Assembly (NCBI GenBank): GCA_963678305.2 | Contig: CAXXVV010000003.1 | Location: 62,001-126,000 of the forward strand | Source of the DNA: G963676655 sp963678305 | Lineage (GTDB): Bacteria > Verrucomicrobiota > Lentisphaeria > Victivallales > Victivallaceae | Length of the DNA stretch: 64,000 bases | Reading direction: 5' to 3' | Part shown: positions 26,170 through 34,695 of the stretch, one piece after another | How the letters are laid out: each line of letters opens with the position of its first letter | Numbering within the stretch: the first letter of the stretch is position 1 | Position numbers and translations under genes: made by a program | Notes under the pieces: generated by a model | What the model was told of the DNA's origin: nothing | Databases searched by the model: none | What the model saw: the letters and a program-made list of their open reading frames with translations, nothing else

Positions 26170-27174
26170 TTACAGTTTGACCGTCGGCATACCGTGATCG
26201 GCGGCCTGTTGTATCTTCAGCGTCACGCGACTTGACCGCAGAACCGTTGCCGTATCCAGATCGCCGGGCTTACCGGCGATATCAGCCAGAAATTGTTCGA
26301 GATAATTCGGCGGGACATCTGAGCAAGTCGAAACCATGCTGACGCCGCGATTGCCATTGAGGGCTGCTTCTATATGATCATTGTCATTAGAGACCCTGAC
26401 CACGCCGTTCGTCCCCCATACTTTAAATTCCCAGTAATACGGCAGACTGTAACCACAGGAGTCGGGAGCAAAATAAGAAACGTCGCCCTGAACGCCACAA
26501 CCATTTTCCATGGTCAACATAAACTGCGCAGCGTCGTTGAAATGCGGACATTCTTCTGCGAAAGCGTTCCAAGTCCGGGCCGCGTTGATTTCGGTAAATT
26601 TCATTCCGGTCATCCATTCGACGATATCGATACCGTGGATGCCAATATCGTTGATGGTACCACCATGCTTGCCCTGCTCGAAATACCAACCGGCCCGGGT
26701 TCCCCACATCAACGGATGCTGACCGCCGAAACTGATTGCATGAATCCCGCCAAGATGCCCGGAAAGAATAAGCTGGCGCGCTTTGTTAATGTTGGGGCGA
26801 CCGCGCATGTCCAGCATACAACCGACTTTCAGTCCTTTCGCTTTAGCCAGTTCTTCCATCCGGTCGACTTCATCGAGAGAAACGCAAAGCGGCTTATCGG
26901 CAATCACGTGCTTGCCAAGTTCCATCGCCTTGATCAGAATGGAACCGCGGTTACCGTAATAGTCACCGGTCGCGACAACGTCGCAATCGACTTCGGCCAG
27001 CATTTGATCGATACTGTTGTGCGTAACTTCGACAGCATTCAGCAACGCTCCGGCTCCGGCCGGGTCTTCCTCCGCCACCCCGACGATTTCCAAATCCGGA
27101 TGAGCTTTAACCGCGTTATACATTCCAATACAGTGCCCATGACGAATTCCGGCAAAAGCGAACTTGATAGTCAT
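26170..27174 (-). CDS. Gfo/Idh/MocA-family NAD(P)-dependent oxidoreductase
   Basis: 334 residues. The N-terminal Rossmann fold is FAFAGIRHGHCIGMYNAV, an unusual variant of GxGxxG. The family's E/D-K-P motif appears as IADKPLCVSLDEVDRM. The C-terminal domain has GGTINDIGIHGIDIVEWMTG, containing the catalytic D..xH. Such enzymes oxidise, reduce or deacetylate sugars, inositols and sugar acids using NAD(P). It faces the lyase/transporter operon and probably processes the same sugar. A good AAGGATT ribosome site and its own promoter are present. Confidence 0.9.
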   Translation of the reverse strand: MTIKFAFAGIRHGHCIGMYNAVKAHPDLEIVGVAEEDPAGAGALLNAVEVTHNSIDQMLAEVDCDVVATGDYYGNRGSILIKAMELGKHVIADKPLCVSLDEVDRMEELAKAKGLKVGCMLDMRGRPNINKARQLILSGHLGGIHAISFGGQHPLMWGTRAGWYFEQGKHGGTINDIGIHGIDIVEWMTGMKFTEINAARTWNAFAEECPHFNDAAQFMLTMENGCGVQGDVSYFAPDSCGYSLPYYWEFKVWGTNGVVRVSNDNDHIEAALNGNRGVSMVSTCSDVPPNYLEQFLADIAGKPGDLDTATVLRSSRVTLKIQQAADHGMPTVKL

Positions 27175-27212
27175 TTTCTAATCCTTATTTTTGTAAACAT
27201 GCAAGAGCTTTT

Positions 27213-27241
27213 AATATAGTATGCATCAAACAAAAGTCCAA
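27213..27241 (-). promoter_or_regulatory. Promoter for the Gfo/Idh/MocA gene
   Basis: On the minus strand TTGGAC, 17-base spacer, TATATT, located 39 bases before the start codon at 27174. Confidence 0.45.
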
Positions 27242-27312
27242 CCCTGTTAAATAAAAAGGGCTTCAGGATTGACCACGAAAAACCGTAGTCGACAAAATAT
27301 CCGGCTCATGAT

Positions 27313-27341
27313 TTGGAAAACACCGGTTGCAGAGCTATATT
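27313..27341 (+). promoter_or_regulatory. Probable promoter of the arn-like operon
   Basis: TTGGAA at 27313-27318, 17-base spacer, TATATT at 27336-27341. The leader is about 53 bases, with GGAGG before the arnA ATG at 27401. No PmrA-type boxes were recognised. Confidence 0.4.
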
Positions 27342-27400
27342 ATGCAGTGCTATTTTTTAATATTAATTCAGAATAATGTTCCAGTTCGGAGGCTAACAGT

Positions 27401-29398
27401 ATGAAATGTGTCGTATTCGGGTATCATAATATCGGCTGTGTTGGAATCAAGTCACTGTTAAAAGCCGGCTTTGAAATTTCGGCCATTTTTACGCATGAGG
27501 ACAATCCGGGCGAAAATGTCTGGTTCGACTCGGTGGCCGAACTTGCCTGTGAAGAAAATATTCCGGTATACGCTCCGGAAGATGTCAACCATCCGATCTG
27601 GGTCAAACGCATTACCGAAATGCAGCCTGATGTCGCTTTCTCATTTTATTACCGGAATATGCTGAAACCGGCTATTCTTGACATTCCCCGGCTCGGCTGT
27701 TTCAACCTGCACGGCTCTCTGTTGCCGAAATACCGCGGTCGCGTTCCGATCAACTGGGTACTGTTGAACGGCGAAACCGAAACCGGCGTCACCCTGCACG
27801 CGATGACCTCTCATCCGGATGACGGCGATATCGTCGATCAGGAAAAAATAATGATCGAAGACTCCGACACGGCCAAGACCCTGAGTTTAAAAGCGGCAGA
27901 AGCGGCAGAAGTTGTGTTGGCCAGAAGTTTGCCAGGTTTTTTGGCCGAAAATATTTCACTAACTCCGCAGGATGAATCACAGGCTTCATACTTCGGCGGA
28001 CGCAAGCCGGCAGACGGTGAAATTGACTGGGCTCAATCTGCAACCCGGATCCGCAACCTGATCCGCGCGGTCACCCGCCCCTATCCCGGCGCATTCAGCT
28101 ATCTCGGCGACCGTAAATGTTATTTCTGGAGCGCAGCCAAAGTCGACACCAGTGAAACCGCCGCCCCGGGAACTGTACTCAGTGTTTCTCCGTTGATCGT
28201 CGCTTGCGGCGAAGGCGCTTTGCGAATCGATTCAGGTCAGGAAGGCGACGGCCTGATGATGAACGGGGAACAATTCGCCGACGCCTCCCGGATAATGCCC
28301 AGGATGCAGTTCGGACCTCAAGCCAGCAAAGTTATGGCGGCAAAGCGGCGCAAGAGCGTTCTGATTCTCGGAGTCAACGGTTTTATCGGCAGTCATATCA
28401 GTGACCGTCTGCTGGCCGACGGCAACTACGATGTTTACGGGCTCGATTTGCGTCACAATTACATCGACCATATCATGAATCATCCGCACTTCCACTATCG
28501 CGAAGGTGATATTTCAATTCACCGCGAATGGATCGAATATCATATCCGCAAGTGCGATATTGTCCTGCCGCTGGTGGCAATCGCCACTCCGATCGAATAT
28601 ACCCGCAATCCGTTGCGCGTATTTGAACTTGATTTTGAAGAAAACCTGCGCATCGTCCGGTACTGCGTAAAATACAATAAACGTATTTTGTTCCCGTCAA
28701 CATCTGAAGTTTACGGCATGTGCAACGACGATCAATTCGACGAAGAGACTTCAAGCCTGATCACTGGACCGATCAGCATGCAGCGCTGGATCTATTCCAC
28801 CAGCAAGCAGCTGCTTGACCGGGTAATCTGGGCCTATGGCGTCCGTGATAATCTCAAATTCACTTTATTCCGTCCGTTCAACTGGATCGGGCCGAAACTC
28901 GACAGCTTGAAATCTGCCCGTATCGGCAGCTCCCGCGCGATCACCCAGATGATTCTGAATCTGGTACAGGGAACCCCGATTCAACTGGTTGACGGCGGCG
29001 AACAAAAACGCTGTTTTGTGGACATTAAAGAGGCGATTGAAGCTTTATTTTTGATCATTGAAAACAAAGACGGCGCCTGTGACGGCCGGATCATCAATAT
29101 CGGCAATCCGGAAAATGAAGCAAGCGTAGTAACTCTGGCGGAAACGCTGGTTGAGAAATTTGAAAAACATCCGCTGCGCGACAAATTCCCGCCGTTCGCC
29201 GGCTACAAAATCGTTGAAAGCGGCGCATTCTACGGCAAAGGCTATCAGGATATGCAGCGCCGGGTTCCGGCGATCAGGAACGCGAAAAAATATATCGACT
29301 GGGCGCCGAAGATCGGACTTGACGCATCGGTGGAGAAAACGCTCGACTTCTTCCTTCAGGAAGCGATCAATTCAGATGAATTTATCCAGGAAGACTGA
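27401..29398 (+). CDS. arnA: Bifunctional UDP-L-Ara4N formyltransferase / UDP-glucuronate decarboxylase
   Basis: 665 residues with the full ArnA architecture. The N-terminal formyltransferase (1-300) has the FNLHGSLLPKYRGRVPINW catalytic Asn/His and the DDGDIVDQ Asp. The C-terminal extended SDR decarboxylase (320-660) has GVNGFIGSHI (NAD binding), PSTSEVYG (Ser/Glu) and the YSTSK Tyr/Lys pair. It oxidatively decarboxylates UDP-glucuronate and formylates UDP-4-amino-4-deoxy-L-arabinose in the cytoplasm, towards lipid A modification and cationic peptide resistance. It is followed after 11 bases by the arnT-like gene. arnB, needed between its two reactions, is not in the window. Confidence 0.95.
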   Translation: MKCVVFGYHNIGCVGIKSLLKAGFEISAIFTHEDNPGENVWFDSVAELACEENIPVYAPEDVNHPIWVKRITEMQPDVAFSFYYRNMLKPAILDIPRLGCFNLHGSLLPKYRGRVPINWVLLNGETETGVTLHAMTSHPDDGDIVDQEKIMIEDSDTAKTLSLKAAEAAEVVLARSLPGFLAENISLTPQDESQASYFGGRKPADGEIDWAQSATRIRNLIRAVTRPYPGAFSYLGDRKCYFWSAAKVDTSETAAPGTVLSVSPLIVACGEGALRIDSGQEGDGLMMNGEQFADASRIMPRMQFGPQASKVMAAKRRKSVLILGVNGFIGSHISDRLLADGNYDVYGLDLRHNYIDHIMNHPHFHYREGDISIHREWIEYHIRKCDIVLPLVAIATPIEYTRNPLRVFELDFEENLRIVRYCVKYNKRILFPSTSEVYGMCNDDQFDEETSSLITGPISMQRWIYSTSKQLLDRVIWAYGVRDNLKFTLFRPFNWIGPKLDSLKSARIGSSRAITQMILNLVQGTPIQLVDGGEQKRCFVDIKEAIEALFLIIENKDGACDGRIINIGNPENEASVVTLAETLVEKFEKHPLRDKFPPFAGYKIVESGAFYGKGYQDMQRRVPAIRNAKKYIDWAPKIGLDASVEKTLDFFLQEAINSDEFIQED

Positions 29399-29409
29399 GA
29401 TAGCGGAAA

Positions 29410-31104
29410 ATGACAACATCAATCATTACCAGATTTCGCGACGAAATAAGCAAAGTTCCGGCCCGAAAGATGTTCCGGGTTCTGGCACTGCTTTCCGCCT
29501 TATTGTTTTTTGTCGGACTGAATTCCAGATTTCTGATGGATTCAGACGAACCCAGAGTGGCCGGACTCAGCACAGAGATAAATTTGACCGGAAACTACCT
29601 CAAGCCGCAATTAAATGGCAAATCGTTCCTTGAAAAACCGCCGTTATACTTCTGGGCCGACGCTGTATCTTTAAAAGTTGCCGATAAGCTGGGGATAAAG
29701 GGACCGATGGCGGCAAAACTCCCCAGCGCAGTCGTCGCTTTTCTCGGGGTTTTAGTATTGTACGGACTGCTCCGGACCATGCGATATTCGCCGCTGGCAT
29801 GTATGTTGAGCGGCTTTTTCCTGGCTACATCAGGTCAATATTGGCGCAACGGACGCAAATGTATTGTCGACACATTCCTGTGTTTCTTCATTCTACTCTG
29901 CCTGGCGGCTTTCTACAGGCTGGCATCAACGAAAAAAGGCAGTCACCGGATTTGCTTCTTTGCTTTGTATGTGCTGGCGCTTGGGGGTGCGGTCATGAGC
30001 AAAGGACTGGTCGGAGCGGCAATCCCCGGCCTGACCATTGGTGTTTTTCTTGCTCTCGATGATTTTCTGATCGAAAAACGCTTTACCTGGAAACGCTGGC
30101 TGATCGCGGCCATTGGCGGTGTTCTGGGAATGATCCCGGTTCTCGTCTGGTTCGGCATGCTCTATAAATATCATGGCTACGAGGCATTTGAAACTGCCGC
30201 CATCACCAACAATATCGGAAGGTTCACCGGCGGCCACGCCGAACATGTCGAACCGTTTTACTACTACCTGAGAAAACTGCCGGAAATATTCCAGCCGTGG
30301 CTGGCATTCCTGTTGCTTGCACTGGTCTGGACCTGGACCAGACTACGTGAAAAAGTCAGCGATTCGCGCGCGTTGCTGTTTATGCTGGCCTGGTTGCTGC
30401 CGTCACTATTACTGATGACGATATCTTCCGGCAAAAGAGTTGTTTATCTGCTGCCTTTGTTTCCTCCGGCCGCCATGCTGAGCGGCATATTTATCGCCGC
30501 GCTGCTGGAAGGCAAAGTCAAGATAAAAGGCGTCAATTTAGATATTATCCTGAATTATGCCAGTTATATTTTACCGGTGGTTCCGGGTATCTGCTCCATT
30601 GTATTCGGTTCTATTATGCTTTATCACGGAAAACCCGGTATGACGATTTTCCTGACCATAGTCTCCGGACTGGTCCTGACCTTTTTCGCCTATTATTTTC
30701 TGCGTGGCGGACGTTTTATCATGCGTTACAGCCTCTGTCTATTGTTCAGTTTGGTCCTTATTCTGCTTCAAGCCGACGTCGATATTTTGGGACAGGCCAG
30801 CACTGAAAGTACTTTTAATAAATATTTTGCCAAAGTAAATAAACAAATTGATGCAAACACCGTCATATACTTGTTCAAGCCATCGGAACGCTTCCGCGGG
30901 GCAATGGTTTACTATCTGCAGCGCACTGGTTGTCCGGAAATCAAAGATCTGTCTCTGGCAAAGGCCATCCCCGGGAAAAAAGTGCTTATCCTGTCTTCGA
31001 CCAGAAGACTTCCGAAAGGAACGCTGGAGTCCGGAAAATATGAAGTAAATCTTTCATTCCCGCTCGAAAAAGACACCTATCTGGCATTGTCGCCTAAAAA
31101 ATAA
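29410..31104 (+). CDS. arnT: ArnT-like lipid-linked aminoarabinose glycosyltransferase (GT39/GT83-type)
   Basis: 564 residues with about 12 membrane helices. The first periplasmic loop has DSDEPRVAGLSTEINLTGNY and LNGKSFLEKPPLYFWADAV, the acidic and metal-binding motifs of ArnT/PMT glycosyltransferases. A C-terminal periplasmic domain follows (FKPSERFRGAMVYYLQRTGC). It transfers 4-amino-4-deoxy-L-arabinose from undecaprenyl phosphate to lipid A at the outer face of the inner membrane. The assignment to ArnT, and not another GT39 enzyme, rests on the arnA and arnD neighbours. Weak ribosome site; probably coupled to arnA. Confidence 0.85.
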   Translation: MTTSIITRFRDEISKVPARKMFRVLALLSALLFFVGLNSRFLMDSDEPRVAGLSTEINLTGNYLKPQLNGKSFLEKPPLYFWADAVSLKVADKLGIKGPMAAKLPSAVVAFLGVLVLYGLLRTMRYSPLACMLSGFFLATSGQYWRNGRKCIVDTFLCFFILLCLAAFYRLASTKKGSHRICFFALYVLALGGAVMSKGLVGAAIPGLTIGVFLALDDFLIEKRFTWKRWLIAAIGGVLGMIPVLVWFGMLYKYHGYEAFETAAITNNIGRFTGGHAEHVEPFYYYLRKLPEIFQPWLAFLLLALVWTWTRLREKVSDSRALLFMLAWLLPSLLLMTISSGKRVVYLLPLFPPAAMLSGIFIAALLEGKVKIKGVNLDIILNYASYILPVVPGICSIVFGSIMLYHGKPGMTIFLTIVSGLVLTFFAYYFLRGGRFIMRYSLCLLFSLVLILLQADVDILGQASTESTFNKYFAKVNKQIDANTVIYLFKPSERFRGAMVYYLQRTGCPEIKDLSLAKAIPGKKVLILSSTRRLPKGTLESGKYEVNLSFPLEKDTYLALSPKK

Positions 31105-31118
31105 GGTTTTCCGGCATT

Positions 31119-32009
31119 ATGAAAAAGATCGGCCTGAGAATTGATGTGGACACCTATCGCGGCACCCGGTACGGCGTACCGGCGCTCTGCTCTCTACTTG
31201 AGGATTACAAGATCCGCGGTACTTTTTACTTTACCGTCGGACCGGACAATATGGGGCGTCACCTCTGGCGTTTGCTGAAACCAGCATTTCTCTGGAAAAT
31301 GCTGCGGACCAACGCGGCCGGACTCTATGGGCCCGAAATTATTTTCATGGGAACCTGCTGGCCCGGACCGAATATTTCCAAACGTCTCGGCGGCATTATC
31401 AAGGCCTGTGCCGACTCCGGACATGAAGTCGGCATGCATGCCTGGGATCATCATTGGTGGCAAGCCAGGATCGACACCGCCGGAGCGCCGGAAGTGGCGG
31501 ACATGCTGAAACGCGGCATGGATGCCCTGACCGAACTGCTGGGACGCTGTCCCGATACTTCTGCGGTGCCCGGCTGGAAATGTACCGATACCGTCCTGTT
31601 TGAAAAAGCCTCATACGATTTAAAATACAACAGCGATTGCCGGGGAGATTTCATCTTTTATCCGGTTGTCAACGGCAAAGCCCTCACTCAGTTGCAAATT
31701 CCGGTCACCATGCCGACCTATGACGAAGTTCTGGGACGGGACGGGATAAATAACGACAACTACAACGACTTTATGCTGGAACAACTCAACCCCGACGGAC
31801 TGAACGTGTTAACGATTCACGCCGAGGCTGAAGGCGGCAAATGCCTTAAGATGTTTGACGATTACCTTAACCGGGCCGGAACCATGGGTTATGAATTCGT
31901 TCCTTTGCGCGAATTGATCGAACCCGGAAAAGATTATCCGAAAGCCGCGATCTTCGAAAAGCCGTTCCCCGGCCGCGAAGGAACGCTCGCTCAGGCTGAA
32001 ATTATTTAA
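31119..32009 (+). CDS. arnD: 4-deoxy-4-formamido-L-arabinose-phosphoundecaprenol deformylase (polysaccharide deacetylase family)
   Basis: 296 residues of the NodB-homology fold. GLRIDVDTYRGTRYGVPAL supplies the catalytic Asp, and VGMHAWDHHWWQ the zinc ligands with the WDHHWWQ hallmark of ArnD. SAVPGWKCTD and LNVLTIHAEAEGG are conserved later motifs. It removes the formyl group from the undecaprenyl-linked sugar before transfer to lipid A. It lies 14 bases after the arnT-like gene. Confidence 0.93.
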   Translation: MKKIGLRIDVDTYRGTRYGVPALCSLLEDYKIRGTFYFTVGPDNMGRHLWRLLKPAFLWKMLRTNAAGLYGPEIIFMGTCWPGPNISKRLGGIIKACADSGHEVGMHAWDHHWWQARIDTAGAPEVADMLKRGMDALTELLGRCPDTSAVPGWKCTDTVLFEKASYDLKYNSDCRGDFIFYPVVNGKALTQLQIPVTMPTYDEVLGRDGINNDNYNDFMLEQLNPDGLNVLTIHAEAEGGKCLKMFDDYLNRAGTMGYEFVPLRELIEPGKDYPKAAIFEKPFPGREGTLAQAEII

Positions 32010-32049
32010 AACGGCTGAAACCCTTTACAGGAATTATCTCAGACAAACT

Positions 32050-32994
32050 ATGAAAGATTCTTCGTATTATACAGGGATATTCTGGTCTTTCGTCAGTGCT
32101 TTTCTCTGGGGAACCACTTTTATCGCGGCGCGCTACCTGTTAAAAGACAGCTTGATCGACCCGATCAGCCTGGCCACTTTCCGGTTTATTCTTGGTGCGG
32201 CGGCGTTGTTTATCCTTGGCTGTATATTCTTCCGCAAAAAAATGTTCAACGTCAAACTTAGTGACCTGTTGAAACTCTCGGGACTAAGCCTTCTCGGTGT
32301 TGTCGGGATGTGTGTATTCATCTTTGCCGGACAGCAATTTACAACCGCGATCAACTCGGCAGTCATAACCTCAATCAGTCCTATTTTCATTTTACTGTTC
32401 GGCTTGTTCATCGGGGAAAAGATCCGCCTGAATCAGATTGCGGGGATCTTCCTCAGTCTGCCTGGCGGCCTGCTGGTAATCGGCGTCCTGAACTCCGGCG
32501 GAATGAACTATAGTTTTGAATATTTCAAAGGCGATCTGCTGGTTTTATGCGGTGCGCTGAGTTGGGCGCTTTACTCTGTTTTCAGCAAACCGCTGGTTTT
32601 GCGTCTCGGCGGATTTACCGCGACAGTCTGGGGACTGGTGGCAGGCGCTGGCGAACTTATTATTCTAAGGATTATCTGGCCTCAACCGATGATCATACCT
32701 CCGGTTTCATCGGTTTCATTGTGGTGGCTGATAATTTATCTGGGCATATTTCCCGGCGGAATCGCCTTTTTTGCCTGGTATGAAGCTATGGCAAAAATAG
32801 AGCTGTCGCTTTTGAACATAATGCAATATCTCACTCCGGTGTTCACCATCATCCTGGCATGCTGGCTTTTGGGTGAAAATGTCAGTCTCTTGAATTTTAT
32901 CGGTATTATCATGGTTTTGACCGGCGTCATCCTGAACTCTTTTCAGAAAATCAGCTTCCCTAAAAAGAAAAAAGAAAACAAAATCCAGGCGTAA
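32050..32994 (+). CDS. EamA/DMT-family transporter, candidate replacement for ArnE/ArnF flippase
   Basis: 314 residues with ten membrane helices in two EamA repeats (LWGTTFIAARYLLKD and, in the second half, CGALSWALYSVFSKPL). Classical arn operons use the small ArnE/ArnF pair, themselves drug/metabolite-transporter relatives, to flip undecaprenyl-phosphate-L-Ara4FN. Here a full-length two-repeat member takes that place at the operon end. Flippase function is inference from position. Metabolite export is the alternative. A highly basic tail (KKKKENKIQA) is cytoplasmic. The stop codon lies one base before an inverted-repeat element. Confidence 0.8.
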   Translation: MKDSSYYTGIFWSFVSAFLWGTTFIAARYLLKDSLIDPISLATFRFILGAAALFILGCIFFRKKMFNVKLSDLLKLSGLSLLGVVGMCVFIFAGQQFTTAINSAVITSISPIFILLFGLFIGEKIRLNQIAGIFLSLPGGLLVIGVLNSGGMNYSFEYFKGDLLVLCGALSWALYSVFSKPLVLRLGGFTATVWGLVAGAGELIILRIIWPQPMIIPPVSSVSLWWLIIYLGIFPGGIAFFAWYEAMAKIELSLLNIMQYLTPVFTIILACWLLGENVSLLNFIGIIMVLTGVILNSFQKISFPKKKKENKIQA

Positions 32995-32995
32995 A

Positions 32996-33253
32996 TAGAC
33001 GCGACCGAAAAAAGTAAAAAAGAAAGAAAAATTTTTAGATTATTTCGCTCCGGCACGTTGCCGGACTGGATCCAACGCAGGAGCGTTGGTCGTAGCTGGC
33101 GACGAAAGCAAGTTACGCAGTTTATTGCGTGTTAAACAGTTCAGCTTGCACGGAGTGATGGTTTTGAAAAACGATCCAGAGTTTTTCAAAAGCGTTGGAC
33201 GCTGGGCGTAATTCGCGGCAATTCGGCATTGCCGACTTTTTCGGAGCCGTCTA
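32996..33253. mobile_element. MITE-like 258-base element with terminal inverted repeats
   Basis: The ends TAGACGCGACCGAAAAA (32996-33012) and TTTTTCGGAGCCGTCTA (33237-33253) are imperfect inverted repeats, with TA at each boundary as expected for a TA-target element. Inside are perfect hairpins CCGGCA/TGCCGG (33050-33064), CCAACGC/GCGTTGG (33072-33089), an 11-base stem TTTTGAAAAAC/GTTTTTCAAAA (33162-33191) and CGGCAAT/ATTGCCG (33216-33234). No coding frame is convincing. A structured RNA is the alternative. It accounts for most of the 406-base gap; 33254-33400 shows only the ribosome site of the next gene. Confidence 0.5.
33216..33241 (+). terminator. Possible rho-independent terminator
   Basis: Stem CGGCAAT/ATTGCCG with a five-base loop, followed by ACTTTTT. 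It would end the arn-like operon, but it lies inside the inverted-repeat element and shares its right terminus. Confidence 0.45.
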
Positions 33254-33400
33254 AATAACGTATTCGCCCGGATTTTTATTATTTTTTTGTTTGATTAAAC
33301 TCGCTACACTCCTAAATCCGTGCCCTTCGCTTGCAAATAAATTTTTGAGGACAATATTATGTAGTTCCTCTGATGAAAACTGAATAAGGAGAATATAACC

Positions 33401-34594
33401 ATGCTGGATAAAGCCGTTTCGATGCTTGACAGTTATCCCGATACAACGATAATTTTCGGAGATTCCGCTTTTACGGATTTTGAATACCTGATCCGGAAAA
33501 CCGACCCGAAAAAGCTGGTGGTGTTTACCGGACGCCATTCCGCCGATACCTGTGGCGCCTGGGAAAAACTGCTTAACGCGCTGACTTACACCAATGCCGC
33601 GGTTAAACGATTTTCCGAAATCGAACCCGAGCCGACAGTACACACCGTAGCGAAAATGATTGATTTCCTGGCACAGGAACAACCTGACGAGGTGATCGGC
33701 ATCGGCGGCGGCAGCGCGATTGATGCGGCTAAACTGGCATACCTGGTACATCAGGCCGGCGGTTCGATGCACGACTATTTCGGCGTCAACCAGTTCAGCA
33801 CAAAATATCCTGATAAAAAACTTAAAAAGGTGATTTGCTTTCCGACCACTTCAGGAACCGGAACTGAAGCGACCCCGTACTCCAATATTGTTGATCCCGA
33901 TCTCAAGGTAAAGAAACTGGTGGTCGAAACTCAGATAATTCCGGAATACTCGTTTCTCTGCCCGGTCTTGACATCCAGCATGCCGAGGTCCGTGACTCTG
34001 GCAACCGGATGCGACGCCCTGGCGCATTTACTTGAAGGTTTTCTCAATGTCGGTCAGGATTCACGATGCCCGCAGGCGAACGACTGGGCATTGGAAGGAA
34101 TCCGCCTGATTGTTGAAAATCTGCCTCGGGCGCTGGCGGACGGCAGTGATTCAGCGGCACGTTCCGCAATGGCGGCGGCAGCCTGTCTCGGCGGCATGGT
34201 TATCCGCAACAAATCGACCGGACTGCCGCATCTGTGCAGTTTTTCCTGGTACGGCAGGATATCACACGGCGAGGCCGTGGCAATGCTGCTGCCGGCATGT
34301 TGGGAATATTATCTTGGAAATCCGGCAGTAGCCGAACGCACAATGCTGCTGGCCGGAATATTCCCCGGGGCAACCCCGAATGATGTGGTCAAATCATACC
34401 AGGCTTTTATTCACGCCCTGGGCTTGCCGGACGACCTTTCGGCATACCCGGAACTCTCGGCTGAACTGATGGAACTGACCGCGTCGTCAGCATCAGAAAA
34501 TAAAATGAAGCTCGAGCTGGCGCCACGACCGGTTGAACAATCCCGAAGCAGAGAAATTTTAAGTTCAATCCTGAAAGACGCTTTCGGAGCTTGA
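33401..34594 (+). CDS. Iron-containing alcohol dehydrogenase family protein
   Basis: 397 residues of the type III (iron-dependent) alcohol dehydrogenase family. The NAD-binding region is VIGIGGGSAIDAAKLAYLV. TTSGTGTEATPYSNIVDP is the second signature. Metal ligands appear in CDALAHLLEGF (Asp, His) and in LPHLCSFSWYGRISHGEAVA (two His). It interconverts an alcohol and its aldehyde or ketone with NAD(P)H in the cytoplasm; the substrate is unknown. AAGGAG lies nine bases before the ATG. It stands alone after the inverted-repeat element. Confidence 0.92.
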   Translation: MLDKAVSMLDSYPDTTIIFGDSAFTDFEYLIRKTDPKKLVVFTGRHSADTCGAWEKLLNALTYTNAAVKRFSEIEPEPTVHTVAKMIDFLAQEQPDEVIGIGGGSAIDAAKLAYLVHQAGGSMHDYFGVNQFSTKYPDKKLKKVICFPTTSGTGTEATPYSNIVDPDLKVKKLVVETQIIPEYSFLCPVLTSSMPRSVTLATGCDALAHLLEGFLNVGQDSRCPQANDWALEGIRLIVENLPRALADGSDSAARSAMAAAACLGGMVIRNKSTGLPHLCSFSWYGRISHGEAVAMLLPACWEYYLGNPAVAERTMLLAGIFPGATPNDVVKSYQAFIHALGLPDDLSAYPELSAELMELTASSASENKMKLELAPRPVEQSRSREILSSILKDAFGA

Positions 34595-34695
34595 CTATCC
34601 TTGACTTGTTCGAGGTTGACTTTTTTGATAAGTTGGTGTATAGTAAGGGTCTGAATATTTAAATTACAGCGATAACTGTATTGAAAGGGATATAT

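Noticed and set aside
15215..27174. Calling the region a confirmed sialic acid utilisation locus
   Set aside because: The lyase, symporter and sialidase-like genes fit, but nanE, nanK and nagA/B are absent and the sialidase arginine triad was not demonstrated.
26374..27219. 281-residue plus-strand frame opposite the Gfo/Idh/MocA gene
   Set aside because: Antisense to conserved Rossmann and catalytic motifs, without a start signal.
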